Shown: positions 1 through 11,419 of the stretch, piece by piece
Numbering within the stretch: position 1 is the stretch's first letter
How the letters are laid out: each line of letters begins with the position of its first letter
Origin: Actinernus sp. WN-2022
Taxonomy: Eukaryota > Cnidaria > Anthozoa > Actiniaria > Actinernidae
Length of the DNA: 64,000 bases
Reading direction: 5' to 3'
Assembly (NCBI GenBank): GCA_030867875.1
Contig: JAOWCC010000577.1
Coordinates: 84,115,740 to 84,179,739 of the forward strand
Program-made: the position numbers and the translations under genes
Notes under the pieces: model-generated
What the model saw: only the letters and a program-made list of their open reading frames with translations
What the model was told of the DNA's origin: nothing
Database searches by the model: none

Positions 1-215
1 AGAGAGAGAGTTCACATTTTCGAAATATCAGCAATTAAGTGGGAACGAGATAGATCTTAGGATAGTGGATTTACATGCAACGTTAATAACTATGTTTTTC
101 TACATTTTTCTATGACAAGTGAATTATTCGATCAGGAAAAGTGAAAACTGTACATATATGTTGGGAAAAGGGAAAAAACATGTATATAGCATATCAGTAA
201 TATCGTTTCGTTTAC

Positions 216-400
216 CAGTTTTCTTGCAGCATTCAAGAATTTCAGCAGATCTCCATACTCAGCATACTCGAGCACCAGGCTGTATGGCTCAGACTGCTTA
301 CAGTAACCAACAAAGTTAACGATGTTGGGATGAGCACCGACGTTCCTCATGAAGATCATTTCTTTCACGAATTCGTCTCTTTGCATCTCACCTGCTCCTT
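216..400 (-). CDS. RTK exon: kinase alphaC helix to hinge
   Basis: The 185-bp exon encodes 61 residues after two split-codon bases. It starts after a TTTTAG acceptor and ends in phase 0 at a GTAAAC donor. It contains the alphaC glutamate segment (DEFVKEM), the HPNIV motif between alphaC and beta4, and the hinge (LVLEYAEYGDLLKFL), which resembles class III/IV receptor kinases. Joined to the exon at 1084-1268 it reads from the VAVK lysine straight into alphaC. The downstream exons with HRD and DFG lie outside the window. Confidence 0.92.
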
Positions 401-1083
401 CTAAAATTCAACAGACAAATTACATCTGATCATAGGTGTACTTGATGTAATTTGTACAGTAATATCGCCATTTAAGTGTCAGTTATTATAATAGTCATAT
501 TCTATGTTTCCTGGGTTTCATAGCGTTTGAAGAGTCTATTCTGTTAACGAGCAGCGAGGTTGATTTTGATTCTTTAATATCTTGAATATCAGCCCTTTAG
601 TATAATTCCAATGGGAGGTCTTTACACTAGATAATGATGTCATCCTCGTCAACATAATATCGATGTACTTAGGGTATCATTGCCCAAAGTATGACACTCT
701 TTTTCCAATGTAAAGATAAATAAAATAAAATGAATACAATTAAATTAAAACAAATCAAGTGATTAACTATCCCATCAGTGAAACAATGGTTATGAACGTG
801 GATGTATACATGACATATGTTGCCATTCCGTAGCTTAATAGTCACAGACGTAAACAAAAAAGCGCAACACTGTACAGCCAAGACAATAACGATTCCGTTT
901 GCAACCCTTCCAATTAATGATAACGCCCAAACGGTGCCGATTATTTAAAAAAATGATGTAGTAAATACGGGATTGCACTGTTTATTGGCATTGATAATGA
1001 AAATAAAACGATTTTACGACTTTGTTTTATTTCAATAATTATTTTGCATGTTAATAAATTAGGGCTGAGGTTCTATATATTAC
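401..1083. other. RTK intron, no feature recognised
   Basis: AT-rich sequence between two kinase exons. Short ORFs have no recognisable similarity and no repeat structure was noticed. Positions 1-215 are likewise intronic and start with a short AG dinucleotide run. Confidence 0.6.
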
Positions 1084-1268
1084 CATGTAAAATTTTGACT
1101 GCCACTTCACGTCCAACCTTTCGACCAAATCGACGCTGTCTCGCTGGATTTTTAGCCTTCTGTATGTTGAAGAAGATGGCTTTGAAAACAATACCAAACG
1201 CTCCCTGCCCTATGTCATGTTCATACTCCAGACAGTCCTGAGGAATTTCACATTCGTCAATCGTCCTC
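1084..1268 (-). CDS. RTK exon: kinase N-lobe, glycine-rich loop and VAVK
   Basis: This 185-bp exon carries the start of the tyrosine kinase domain. The glycine-rich ATP-binding loop GQGAFG is followed by VFKA and, later, the VAVKILH strand with the catalytic lysine. Between them is a basic stretch of about 20 residues rich in Arg and Lys (NPARQRRFGRKVGRE), which lengthens the beta2-beta3 connection. The first base completes a lysine codon begun in the transmembrane exon. The last base, G, completes a glutamate codon with the next exon. Confidence 0.93.
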
Positions 1269-1573
1269 CTGTAGAACACGCAAATTGTATTTTACATTAA
1301 TGTGATGGTTTCAAAGACTCATAATTCATTATAAAATGCTATATAGCAAACATGTTTGTCAATCAAGGTAGAAAAAAAGGAAAAAGTAGAAAAGGCAACT
1401 ATTCTTTGATTTGCTCTCAGCTAATGGGTCTGCATGAGGCTCCCGTTTCTATGATTATAACTTCACATTTCCCCTTTTCTACAATGTTAGCAACGGGAAC
1501 GATTCCTCGCGATGCTTTTTGAACTTATTAGTTAGATTACACACAAGAAAATATGCGTTCAATAAATACTCAC

Positions 1574-1685
1574 TTGTTTCTCTGATTTTTTCTTCTTTTC
1601 CAGATCAAGATTGGTATGATAATGAACAACAAGAGTAACGTAATTCCACCCGTTATTGTTCCACCAAGTATGGCTTCTTTGTTGT
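1574..1685 (-). CDS. RTK exon: transmembrane helix
   Basis: The 112-bp exon has a TTTCCAG acceptor and a GTGAGT donor. It encodes a short extracellular stub, a glycine- and leucine-rich hydrophobic segment of about 22 residues (GGITLLLLFIIIPILIW), and a basic stop-transfer sequence, KRRK. Phase 1 enters and phase 2 leaves, and both match the neighbouring exons. The exon has no in-frame ATG, so a simple ORF search misses it. Confidence 0.9.
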
Positions 1686-1937
1686 CTGGAAATCGAATAT
1701 GTTACAATATACTAGATGTTACCATACATGGATATTATGTTATACAGTCATTACAGTGTTTGGAAGTTTGTAAAACTAATGATGTGCTTGTTAGTGTAAT
1801 TATGGATTACATATATTTAAGTAATGTGTCCAAAATGAACATCTTACGAAAACAAAAACAGCTGCCTAGGTTACTGAGATCAGTGTTACTGATTGTGGGA
1901 ATGAATAGAGAAAACTAGAGAATTATCCATTACTTAC

Positions 1938-1973
1938 CGGGTTTGGTCGCCTTCTGTTGAAGCTCTACTGTAG
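1938..1973 (-). CDS. RTK exon: 36-bp juxtamembrane linker
   Basis: This micro-exon encodes about 12 residues (TVELQQKATKP) between the last FN3 module and the transmembrane exon. It has an acceptor ending CACAG and a GTAAGT donor. It enters and leaves in phase 1, joining in frame on both sides. It could be spliced alternatively, because skipping it would keep the frame. Confidence 0.78.
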
Positions 1974-1999
1974 CTGTGAATAGTATAACATAGAATATA

Positions 2000-3580
2000 A
2001 CGAATAAATATAAAAGTGGTTGTGAAGCTTGGAGTCTTGAAGTAACTTGAAGTACCAAAATACGCAATAAATGATGTCATATAACTTCAATCAAGCCGCC
2101 TGAATCAATACCGCCTCAATAAGCAAGCTAACTGTATTTGCTGCCGCAGCGAGCGAGCCTGAAGCGAGCGAGCAAGGCAGCAGTTCTAATCTGTAAGCGG
2201 ATCCAAATCTCGATTTCTTTTTTTTACCACAATGCATCACTTCTATTGTATTTTTTACCACAAGGCTTTGCACGGATCTGTTCGTCACGAGGTGGAAGCT
2301 AGCCACGTTCAACCGTTCTTGAATGCGATCCTTGTGTAATAATATGTTGATGTGTAGAAGTGTGAGCTCATAGTATCAGTTTCCAAAGAGCAAGATCTTT
2401 CCTGTTGTCAAGATGGTTAGCTGCAAATAATTTCAGTTCTTCTATCAGGGGCACCCAACGAAAGTTTCCGCTAAAATGCTTTAATATGCCATTATATTAC
2501 TTCTAAATCATTTTTAACGCTAACTAAATGAATTTCAAACTGCGCGATAAAATTTTATATGTTCGGTGAACGTAGGGGAACTTAGACAGTCTCGAATATT
2601 TTAGGGCGCTTTCATTGTCATTCCGAAATTCTTAGGTGTGGCAGAGGTGTTGACGAAAACAAAAAAATCTAGGCAACCTTTTTCTCAGAATCTTATTAGC
2701 TTTCACTGATTACACCGAAACTCCTAGGGACTGTAAATTGGTTGTCGAACTGACAGGGGGAAAAACTGCATCCGAAAATCTCAGGTGTTAACCAGGTGTT
2801 TCGAAATACTCCGCATTCACATGCATGTGACCTGAAAATGTTTTGATGTTTTGCGGTATCCGAGAAATCGAAAAGCGTAGTAATTTACCCAATTTTACGA
2901 ACATTTTAGGCGAGCATGTTCAATGTTTTCTTTATTCCGCCGATGTTCCGAAAAGTGTAGCCCAAAATATCTGTACTCGCAAATTTAAGAAAATTCCGAA
3001 AATTTTAGTCTACGTTTTCCAATTACAGAAAAGTATAGACAACCTTTTCATCCGAACAGATATTTAGCCGAAAGTGGCCGATGGGCTGTTCTATTGGACT
3101 TCGATAAAGTCAAGCAGCCGGTTCAAAACACAATTAGAATTTACAAATACATTCTCAATTACAGTTGATTTCCGGTGTTTAAACTTCATCGGGGAGAACA
3201 GTATTGTTTTTTGTGCCGGGATCTTAAGAAAATGTCGGGAATTGGTAGGCTCAGGGAATTTACCGAGATATCGTTGATATGTCGGGACAAAATGAAAATA
3301 TATCGGGACAACTTTTGAGATACACAACACAGCTCAAACAGGATTCAATCGCACGATAGCCCCCACAACTACAACATATATTCATCTTATAACACCTTGG
3401 CATTTTTATCACCCAGTAATATATTGTTCCTGCCAAAGTGCTACTGTAGGTTCTCTTCTAGTACACTTCCTTAACTGAGCGGGGCAGCATTCACTACCTG
3501 TTAGCCTTAAATGAGACTAGAACTGATGACAATAGTTCGTATCTATATATCTCTACTATGAACTTCCTGTTTGACATAAA
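2000..3580. other. RTK intron, no feature recognised
   Basis: Intronic sequence. A short GC-richer inverted motif built on GCGAGCGAG lies near 2145-2180. Otherwise no domain or clear repeat was seen. Confidence 0.5.
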
Positions 3581-3591
3581 CAAATAGTTAC

Positions 3592-3882
3592 CAGCTTTAG
3601 TCATGAAAGTATCAGAAGTGCTCCAAATCCCTTTCCCCTGGCGTGTTAAGCCTGCCACCTGCACAACATACTCAGTGCTTTCCTCCAGATTTACAAGACG
3701 AACTTGAGGAATAGTTGTAGTGATCGTTTTCCACGTTTTGTCGTGGCTGAGTTTCTTGTATCTCAAGATGTAACCAGTCAAGTGACCGTGGACAAACTGT
3801 TGCGGGATCTCTTTCCACTCTAACAGTAGAGATGTCGAGGTCCTTTCAATGACTTTAACACTGGTTGGAGATCGACTAGGAG
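3592..3882 (-). CDS. RTK exon: membrane-proximal FN3 module
   Basis: The 291-bp exon encodes one full fibronectin type III module bounded by phase-1 introns. It shows the usual landmarks: a proline-rich start (PSRSPTSV), the core tryptophan of strand B (LLLEWKEIP), the strand C tyrosine (GYILRYKK), and the late LEESTEYVVQV tyrosine-corner segment. It ends in ...TKA, continuing into the linker exon. Confidence 0.92.
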
Positions 3883-4539
3883 CTGAGAATTAGTTAAAAT
3901 ATATGTATATCAGTTCACACTTACATGTATCACGTTTTATTGTTGTTTTAAGGGCCGGAAAACGAGTATCCACACAGACCTATTGGAGAATTATAGTCTT
4001 TGAAAAATACCTCCGTCAAATGAGATCGATTGCGCAACGAATAATATAAAAAAATGTATCGCGCTTTATTTTTTAGGAGGGTTTGGTGAGTTAAACTGCA
4101 TAGGAAATGAAAAATGATAGAAGAGACGTAATTACTTGATATTAGGAAATGTTAGATGCTTTTACGGCAACATATATATCAATATATCAAGTTATATATC
4201 AATGATAAGAGATGTATGTGAATAATGACATTCTCTCGTTAGATATTATTTACAGCCTTATCAAAGATTATAACTTCTTTTGGATCGCAAAACGATTCAC
4301 TGATTTTTTTTTTTTTTTATAAGTTCCAGGCATGGTTTAAGTTTTTAATCTGCATTTTTCCTTTAACGATATCTATGTGCATGGATTCACCAAGTACTTA
4401 AAGCTAATACATGCACCTAGTCCGTCGTTTCCCTTATTTAAAACGTGTTCCAGCAAGGATAAAAAAGAAAAGGAACCAAATACACACAAGCGCATGTCAT
4501 ACAAGTATGCTTTGCTACATCACCAGAAATTTCGCCGGA

Positions 4540-6669
4540 CATCGACTACTTACGGCAGATGATATGTGACACAATAATTTTGACATTGCTAACTTATTCA
4601 ACGACCACTTTGCTAATATTACATCTACTGTTAAACTCAGCAGCCCTCCTGGTAGTCCCAATTGGGACCACCTTAACGAGTTTGTCTCCTCCAAGCTACC
4701 ATCTGGTGTTCCATTCGACATTCCACCTGTTTCCGAGGAATTCGTCTCCACAAGTCTTCAACGCTTGTCCACTGGCAAGGCCGCCGGTTTGGACGGTCTT
4801 AACAGCTATTTTCTGAAAATTGCCGCTTCCTCAATTTTCCCTTCACTGACGGCAATTTTTAATCTGAGCATTTCATCTGGTATTTTCCCAGACCTGTGGA
4901 AAATTGCTAAAGTCTCGCCAATGTATAAAGACGGCTCGCTCTTTGACCGCTCCAATTTTCGTCCAATATCCATCCTCGCCGTGGTCTCTAAAGTCCTAGA
5001 GCGCCACGTACACTTATCTTTTTACGACTTTCTTGCTCAGCACGAGCTCCTATCAGACTCACAGTTCGGCTTTAGAAGGTTCCGTTCATGTGAGCTGGCC
5101 ATCGCTGATCTCTCGGACAAGATACTGAGTAATATAGATATCAAACTCCTAAATGGACTTCTCCTCATCGATCTGAAAAAGGCATTTGACCTAGTCGATC
5201 ACAATACACTACTCTACAAGCTCCGGGTCTATGGCTGTTCCCCCTCGACTATCGTGTGGTTCTGTTCCTATCTGTCAGGGCGTACCCAGAGAACCCTATT
5301 CCGGGGCACTCTGTCGGACGCACTTCCAGTGTCTGTAGGTGTACCACAAGGCAGCATCCTCGGGCCGCTTTTCTTTCTTATATTTATTAATGACCTACCT
5401 TTACAGCTATCCTCTAACACCTATCAGACAATGTTTGCCGACGACACTACTATACTCACTTCTGGCCACTCTATCTCCACTGTCAGTTCTCAATTGAATG
5501 AAGTCGCCTTAGCTGTATCTTCATGGACAAGGCAAAACAAAATGGCACTCAACATATCTAAGACCAAGACTCTACTTGTAACCTCCTCTCAGAAATTCCG
5601 TACGCTGCCTTGCTCTACATTAAATGTGGTAGTCGACGGTAATAGTATCGAGCAGGTCGACCACGCCAAAATACTAGGCGTCACTTTAGACAGTTTCATG
5701 TTATGGGAACACCACGTCGACAACATCTGCGCCATCATCAGCAGTAGACTGTCTCTTCTCCGTCGCATTAAGCCTTTCCTCACCTATGAATGTGCATTGC
5801 GCTTCTATAATTCATGCATCCATAACCATTTCATCTATTGTTCTGCTGCTTGGGGCAACTGCTCCCACCTCCACATGCTGCGGCTTCTTCGCCTTCAAAA
5901 ACGCGCTGCCCGCATACTCTTGGATGCCGACTTCCGTCAACCCTCTGTTCATCTGTTCTCTCAGCTTAAGTGGATTCCGATCACCGACCTAATTAAATGT
6001 AGGAAACTTCTACTTCTCTTCAGCGCATTTCTTAATCCTGATGCACCTACAAGTTTTAAGAACATGTTCAATTTCCTCTCTACTACTCGTAGAGCTTCTG
6101 GCCGCTGCACCAGAGCCAGCATGCATAACCTCGCCGTACCTTACCCTCGCAGTAATTCTGGCAAGCGCACTCTGGCTTATAGCGCTGCTATTCTTTTCAA
6201 TTCCTTGGATCCTGACTTCAAGCAGCTTGCAACATCTACTACTACGCTCTCTTCTAATACTCTGTCTACCAGGCTGGCTTCTCTTAAGTATAAGCTTCGT
6301 AACGTTTTTCTTTCGCACATTTCCTCTGTTAACCATCTAGAGGAGCTCCTCTGCTATAACTGTTGCTCCTTGCTTCACTGCTGCTGCATTTCTGGCGCCG
6401 CGTCCAGGGCATAGCCCCTTCCATTGCGCAGTGTTCTAGTAAGTATATTTTGTTTTTGATTTTATTTCATATTAATTCTCTTTACATTGATTCCAATTAC
6501 TCATTATATCTTGTAATGTCGTAGCCCGTGCGTTAATTTTTTCCCATACTTCCTTTCCTTTCCATTACGTTTTATTTGTAACATAGAGGGCCGCATGTTA
6601 GATAACTATGTAAGGTTAATGTGTCTTCCCTCTGTAAATAAAGAATATTGTATTGTATTGTATTGTATA
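4540..6669 (+). mobile_element. CR1/L2-like non-LTR retrotransposon, 5'-truncated
   Basis: A LINE lying antisense within an RTK intron. It keeps the reverse transcriptase and C-terminal region but no endonuclease, which is typical of 5' truncation during target-primed reverse transcription. The 3' end is a short untranslated region ending in AATAAAGAATATTG followed by a TATTG microsatellite tail (about 6645-6668), a tail type seen in CR1/L2-group LINEs. The exact 5' edge is not resolved. Clade assignment is by motif recognition only. Confidence 0.85.
4570..6414 (+). CDS. LINE reverse transcriptase (open but 5'-truncated)
   Basis: One open frame of about 614 codons starts directly after an in-frame TGA; the first ATG in frame is at 4765. 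It contains the RT fingers (FRPISIL), a DLKKAFDLVDH segment, the conserved SVGVPQGSILGPLFF block, and the catalytic FADD box. The C-terminal region with CSAAWGNC and QKRAARILL motifs is typical of CR1/L2/Jockey LINE proteins. It reverse-transcribes element RNA at the target site. The endonuclease that would supply the nick is absent, so the copy is not autonomous. The long uninterrupted frame suggests a fairly recent insertion. Confidence 0.88.
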   Translation, partial: HNNFDIANLFNDHFANITSTVKLSSPPGSPNWDHLNEFVSSKLPSGVPFDIPPVSEEFVSTSLQRLSTGKAAGLDGLNSYFLKIAASSIFPSLTAIFNLSISSGIFPDLWKIAKVSPMYKDGSLFDRSNFRPISILAVVSKVLERHVHLSFYDFLAQHELLSDSQFGFRRFRSCELAIADLSDKILSNIDIKLLNGLLLIDLKKAFDLVDHNTLLYKLRVYGCSPSTIVWFCSYLSGRTQRTLFRGTLSDALPVSVGVPQGSILGPLFFLIFINDLPLQLSSNTYQTMFADDTTILTSGHSISTVSSQLNEVALAVSSWTRQNKMALNISKTKTLLVTSSQKFRTLPCSTLNVVVDGNSIEQVDHAKILGVTLDSFMLWEHHVDNICAIISSRLSLLRRIKPFLTYECALRFYNSCIHNHFIYCSAAWGNCSHLHMLRLLRLQKRAARILLDADFRQPSVHLFSQLKWIPITDLIKCRKLLLLFSAFLNPDAPTSFKNMFNFLSTTRRASGRCTRASMHNLAVPYPRSNSGKRTLAYSAAILFNSLDPDFKQLATSTTTLSSNTLSTRLASLKYKLRNVFLSHISSVNHLEELLCYNCCSLLHCCCISGAASRA

Positions 6670-7650
6670 GTAGGACACTATAATTTAACATATATGAAGT
6701 ATCAGCCGGTAGATGATAAATACCGCTTTCGAGAATTTTATCGCATACTCTTCTCCCTTTGTTATTTCAGGGATATCTTAAATAAGGTACAAACTGAGAT
6801 CGTAAACTGTTGGCCATATATTTTCAATAGTTTGCTTCTGCTGCCATTTCCATGCGATTTGGAGCTGCGTAGGATGAGATATTGAATGTTCAATTCAGCC
6901 TGTTTCTAAAGATTTACTGTGTAAATATGGAGGAATCGCAAGGGATAAGTGCTAACCGTAACCTTCAAGAATAAAATGGATACATGGAAATTAATGCTAG
7001 AGGATCGGAAAACCTTTCATGGAGCATTTGACCACCTAAACAATCTGGTAGGTGGTAAACATTTTTCGCTTCGCACTGATTTGGAATCTAAACAATTGAC
7101 TGTTAGATCCGGCTGAAATAGAAATCGTGAATTTAGACATCATATTAAATAACCACTTCATATTACTTACACTGTTATGTTCAGGAAGCTTTAATAAATC
7201 AATAACTGCTGAAATATTTCGCTTAGCTTATTTCCTTGTGTGAGGAAATAAAACACGATTTATGGTTGAGGCCCATATATTTCCTAGTAATATTTTGAAG
7301 CACCCGGCACAACACATGTGTCTGAAATTTCTGGCGATGAACAGTCACTTATAAAACTACACTGGGCAAAAAGCCAGTATAATAATGTATACCATACACT
7401 TTGATAATATATTTTAATTATCTCTTAAATTGAATGTCTACGTAGTATTGTGGGGGCTGATTAATAGATGGTTGGATTTAAATACCTTGGAACAACATAG
7501 TGAATTGACTAGAGTTTGATCTCTTTTGGGGAGGGGAAGAGAGGGGAGTCTTTCATGCTGTTAATAATGTATATTTCAATCCATTTTAACCGCCTGCTTT
7601 ATAATTTGGTCTTCAATTAATATTAATACACGAAACGAATGTTTACTCAC
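6670..7650. other. RTK intron, no feature recognised
   Basis: AT-rich intronic sequence between the LINE tail and the next exon. Nothing identifiable was seen. Confidence 0.55.
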
Positions 7651-7720
7651 TTCCTTCCTTCGTGCTCTCGACTATTACCGTACTGGCATTACCAATCCCT
7701 TTAGACGTATATGCTGCAAC
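7651..7720 (-). CDS. RTK exon: C-terminal part of a split FN3 module
   Basis: The 70-bp exon encodes the last strands of the FN3 module begun at 8197-8429 (VAAYTSKGIGNASTVIVES). Entry is phase 0 and exit is phase 1 through a GTGAGT donor. It joins in frame to the module at 3592-3882. The GxG turn near the end is typical of FN3 strand F-G. Confidence 0.87.
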
Positions 7721-8196
7721 CTTAAACGAACAAATGAACCGCTTAAACTATTCAGCAGACTAATAACAAACAACTTTACAAATACGACTTAAATGGTATT
7801 AATCTCTATTCACTTGACAATCTAGTTTCTGATTGTTTGAAAAGGGTCCAATAATTTTCAATCTCTGAGGTTTAACGTCAGAACTTTGGGAATATCGTGT
7901 GATATCGTATCCTGAGCGCGCGTATGGCGTGCGCGGGTGACATGTGGCGTACGCGTGTGGCGTGCGCGTTCTACGCGGCTCGTGATTCCTGTACTCCTTT
8001 TTCATGTTCTACAGCTCCAGTCGTGTTTTTATTAGAATATAGAGCACAGCAAACCATGTTATATTTGTTAAATGATCAGATTCGCCTTGGGCTTGATCAG
8101 ACCTTGGGTTCATGTGTTCTTGATATTACGCTCATACCCATCGAGTAATTGTTTATCGTTAAAATATTATCTAATATAAATAGTGTCCTTCATTAC

Positions 8197-8429
8197 CCAT
8201 ATATCGTATTTGGAGTATTTCTCCAGGCCTGTTATCTCTGCACCATTCTTTCCTGGTCCAACAGATTTAACAATGATGTCGCTTGACTTTTCACTGGATT
8301 TTCTAGCAAACACGTAGCAGCCTAACTTTCTTCCTTGCCAATGATCGTTAGGTATTGGCTGCCAAATGACCTCTACAGTAGTGGAGGTCTTGTTGGTAAC
8401 TGTCACATTATCTGGCGCAGAACTAGGGA
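8197..8429 (-). CDS. RTK exon: N-terminal part of a split FN3 module
   Basis: The 233-bp exon begins after TTTTAG in phase 1 and ends in phase 0 before GTAATG. It has the SSAPDNVTV start, the core tryptophan (VEVIWQPIP) and the pre-tyrosine-corner segment (GLEKYSKYDIW). The interrupting phase-0 intron is unusual among the modules of this gene. Confidence 0.9.
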
Positions 8430-9085
8430 CTAAAACGGGCAAGTGATTACCAAGGCGTACGTCTAGTGGATGTTTAGTAGCATTTATGTCTCAATAATCT
8501 CCATATTAATTGAAGTTGATTAATATACCAAACATCAATTAACAAGCACTCCTGAAGATACTATATATACTCAAGTGAAAGTGTAAACTGAAGCGGCTCG
8601 TGAGTTTCAAGTTTTCCACATCCCATGTGTGTGTAACAGACAATAAAGACACGGAAAACGAATTTTATTTATTGTATGATATACACTTTTTAGGATCTTC
8701 CTTCCAATGAGATGAGGCTTAGAGTGCAAGGTATATTTTGTTTTAGTCCCAGCTGTTTGTTCTGTAAAAAATAAACACGTTTGATTTGGTTGCTCAACTT
8801 TATTTACTACTGTCACACGTGTGATTTTGCCAAATTCGGATTGATTTTCTTTTCATGTAGTTCATAAAACGTTAAGGCAGAAAGCTAAAACTTCTCTTTA
8901 AACAATCAAAGACCAAGCAGGCATAATTATTATATTGGCCTTATTATTTCGTTATTTGAATTGACAATTGTGTCACTTGACTTGACTGGCTTGTTATGAA
9001 GTTTGCAAATTTCATTTAGTTTGAGGTAAAACTGAAGACATGAAAGGTTGTTTAATACTTTTCCCTCTCTAGCTCGATTCGTCAT
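8430..9085. other. RTK intron, no feature recognised
   Basis: No feature recognised. A short GC-rich patch of alternating GCGTGCGCG motifs lies at about 7915-7975, just before the neighbouring exon. Confidence 0.5.
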
Positions 9086-9094
9086 TCTAGTCGT

Positions 9095-9640
9095 CTGTCA
9101 AGAGAATAGACCAATCAACGTCGCCATTGCCATTACGATATCTACTTCATTTAGCGATAGCACCGATGCTGGTGGAAAGAGCATCACAAAATTAGTCAAC
9201 ACCCCGCATTTGAGAGTTATACTTCACATAGAATCCAATATAGTGAACAGTAAATGGTAGTTTCAACGATGAGCTTCCAGTAGAAGGGTCCGAGGTGGAT
9301 TCAGTCAGCTCTTCGATATCAAAAAACGTATATCAGAAGACCGTCAAGGCCGAAACGTTTAAAACATTTGGACCCGTCAGAAGTTGCCTGCTCCTTCTTT
9401 CTTAATATACGTTATAAGTGTATAGTGTAAAGTGCGCTATTTTTACAGAAGTTTGTATGAGCAGCAATTTCCACCCCCGCAAACAAATGTCTGTAAAATT
9501 GTCTTACCTTGAAACTCTCAAATATGGGATTTTGACTAATTTTGAGGTGCTCTTTTTATCAGTATCGATGCCATCGCTAATTGAAGTATATTTCGTAATG
9601 GCAATGGCGACTTTGGATAATTGGTCTATTGTTTGAAACC
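9095..9640. mobile_element. Foldback MITE
   Basis: The two ends are diverged inverted copies of about 110 bp. Both carry the motif AGACCAAT, then GTCGCCATTGCCATTACGA, then an ACTTCA/AGCGAT stretch and AAATTAGTCAA. The left arm lies at about 9105-9205 and the right arm at about 9535-9636. The interior has no coding capacity. Arm identity is moderate, so the copy is old. Confidence 0.7.
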
Positions 9641-10774
9641 TGGATTTATTGGCCGTTTATGTGTTTTACGTACCAATAAATTGTAAATGAAAATACAAGT
9701 GATTTTGTTTCTTTTAACATCATCCGCGAATCCCGGTTTGTTAACAAATTTTATAAGCTTGATGTTGTATGGCATCCTGAAGACGTTGATGCTTATTACT
9801 GACTATATCTCTCAGTTTTGCTGATTAAAATCACATTGAAAGGCAATGTTTGGTCATTCTAACAGCCATTCTTCCCCATCGTTTGCCATTTTGATTTTAT
9901 TCACAATCGCCTGCCAACACCAAAGCATTACTGACATGTATGTATGGCATAGAATTTATGTCTATAGACTCTAATACAGACATGGTTTTAGAGGGCCATT
10001 ATGTAAACTATCGGCAACCGATAATGATGAAATCCACCCTCAGTAAATTAAGTTATTTATTATAATTATTATAATTATTATAATTATTATTGTTATTATT
10101 CAGCCAATCAGCGCTCGAGATTCCTCGGGTTATTTTATAATAAACTACACACCAATGTTATTGATTTGTTCACACATTATTTTAAGCTTGATACATATTT
10201 GTTTAACGGTTCCAGTCTATATCTAACATCCTTAGTAGGACTGATAATGAAGTCACGATCGATCCTACCAACAAACCATTTCATGGTCAACTACATTATG
10301 TTTTTTGATGGCAATACGTTCTTGCAAAATTGAAACACCAGTTTCCTAAGGGGTGTGTTATAATTAGTGATATACTGGAAAATCATAGGCTCTTGTAAAT
10401 AACATATTGCACTCCTATTACTAAACACTGAGAAGCATCCTTGCATGACCTTTCATTCATATGGTTGATACAGTAAATCACTTTAAGGTTTCTTTTTAAT
10501 ATTATGATTAACTAAAGTGCTTTCGACCGAGAATAGCACATTCTTATTTGTATCAAGGTTTAAATCGAATTAAAAAAACTTTATGGCGCAAGAAAGATTA
10601 CCACTCTGTGTTGTGTAGATATCTTTATTTTTCTGGCCAACTCGGCACGGTTCGCCTAAAACCATTCATAATGGCACGACATGTACAAACGTGTGCCAAT
10701 AGCTTAATCACTACACTGCCCCTCTCTCAATAAAATGAGAGAAAGTATAACATGAAAACTCAAAAACTCAAAAT

Positions 10775-11135
10775 CATTTTACAATAAACGTCATATCATT
10801 AATGCATTATCCTCCATGGCGCCTTTCTATAACAACATCGATTTATAGATAATATACACAGTTCGTGAGTTGCTAGTAAAAAAAGTCATTTTAGACAAAA
10901 AGCTAAGTATTTATTCAAATTATTGCAAAGTCGGATTCATTAGGTGACGTCTACCCGGGAATCGACCCAGGTTTTTTCTAACGCGGTCATGGGTTAGGAA
11001 ACGTCAAATTTTCACTATTTCAAACAAGCGTAGAACATATTCTCTGTAAACCGAAAATTCCTTTGCAAAAGTACTCAAAACATTTCAAAGGTTGATAGGT
11101 AGAAAAATGACAAGAACAGTTTGAAGCACTTTCAC
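10775..11135. mobile_element. Partial copy of a long-TIR TTAA MITE family
   Basis: It shares an extended block with the elements at 33848-34300 and 44653-45177, including TAATGCATTAT then CCATGGCGCCTTTCTAT, then GACGTC and GGGAATCGACC motifs, and GTACTCAAAAC near the right end. The left part is missing or rearranged, and the TTAA duplication seen in the other copies could not be located. Confidence 0.65.
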
Positions 11136-11259
11136 TACAGTGCGTCTGATTTGTATCAAGGTTTTAAATCGAATAAGAAAAAAGGAAACCTTTTTGGCGT
11201 TTTAAATGTCAATGAAGCACCATAATATTTCATTAATATTATTTCGGTATCCTACTTAC

Positions 11260-11419
11260 CATCTTCGTCAGTTGTGCCTGTAACCCAATCACTGAGTGGG
11301 CCTGGCCCTTTTATTGTAGAACCCATGATCGTTACTGAGTAATTCGTAAACGGTTGAAGCCCTTTTATAACAGTGCTGTTATCTCGATTAAGTACTGTAT
11401 AATAATGGATTTCCTTAAA
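11260..11419 (-). CDS. RTK exon: C-terminal half of a split FN3 module
   Basis: The 160-bp exon enters in phase 0 after CACAG and leaves in phase 1 at GTAAGT. It encodes the second half of an FN3 module: YYTVLNRDNSTVIKGL, then LQPFTNYSVTIMGST with the tyrosine corner, then a GPGPLSDW turn. Its first half is the exon at 23214-23365, almost 11.8 kb away. That intron holds the BEL/Pao element and its nested insertions. Confidence 0.88.

Noticed and set aside
6010..6336. Minus-strand ORF opposite the LINE, and similar ORFs opposite RTK exons (for example 39074-39277 plus)
   Set aside because: Antisense shadows of well-supported coding frames.
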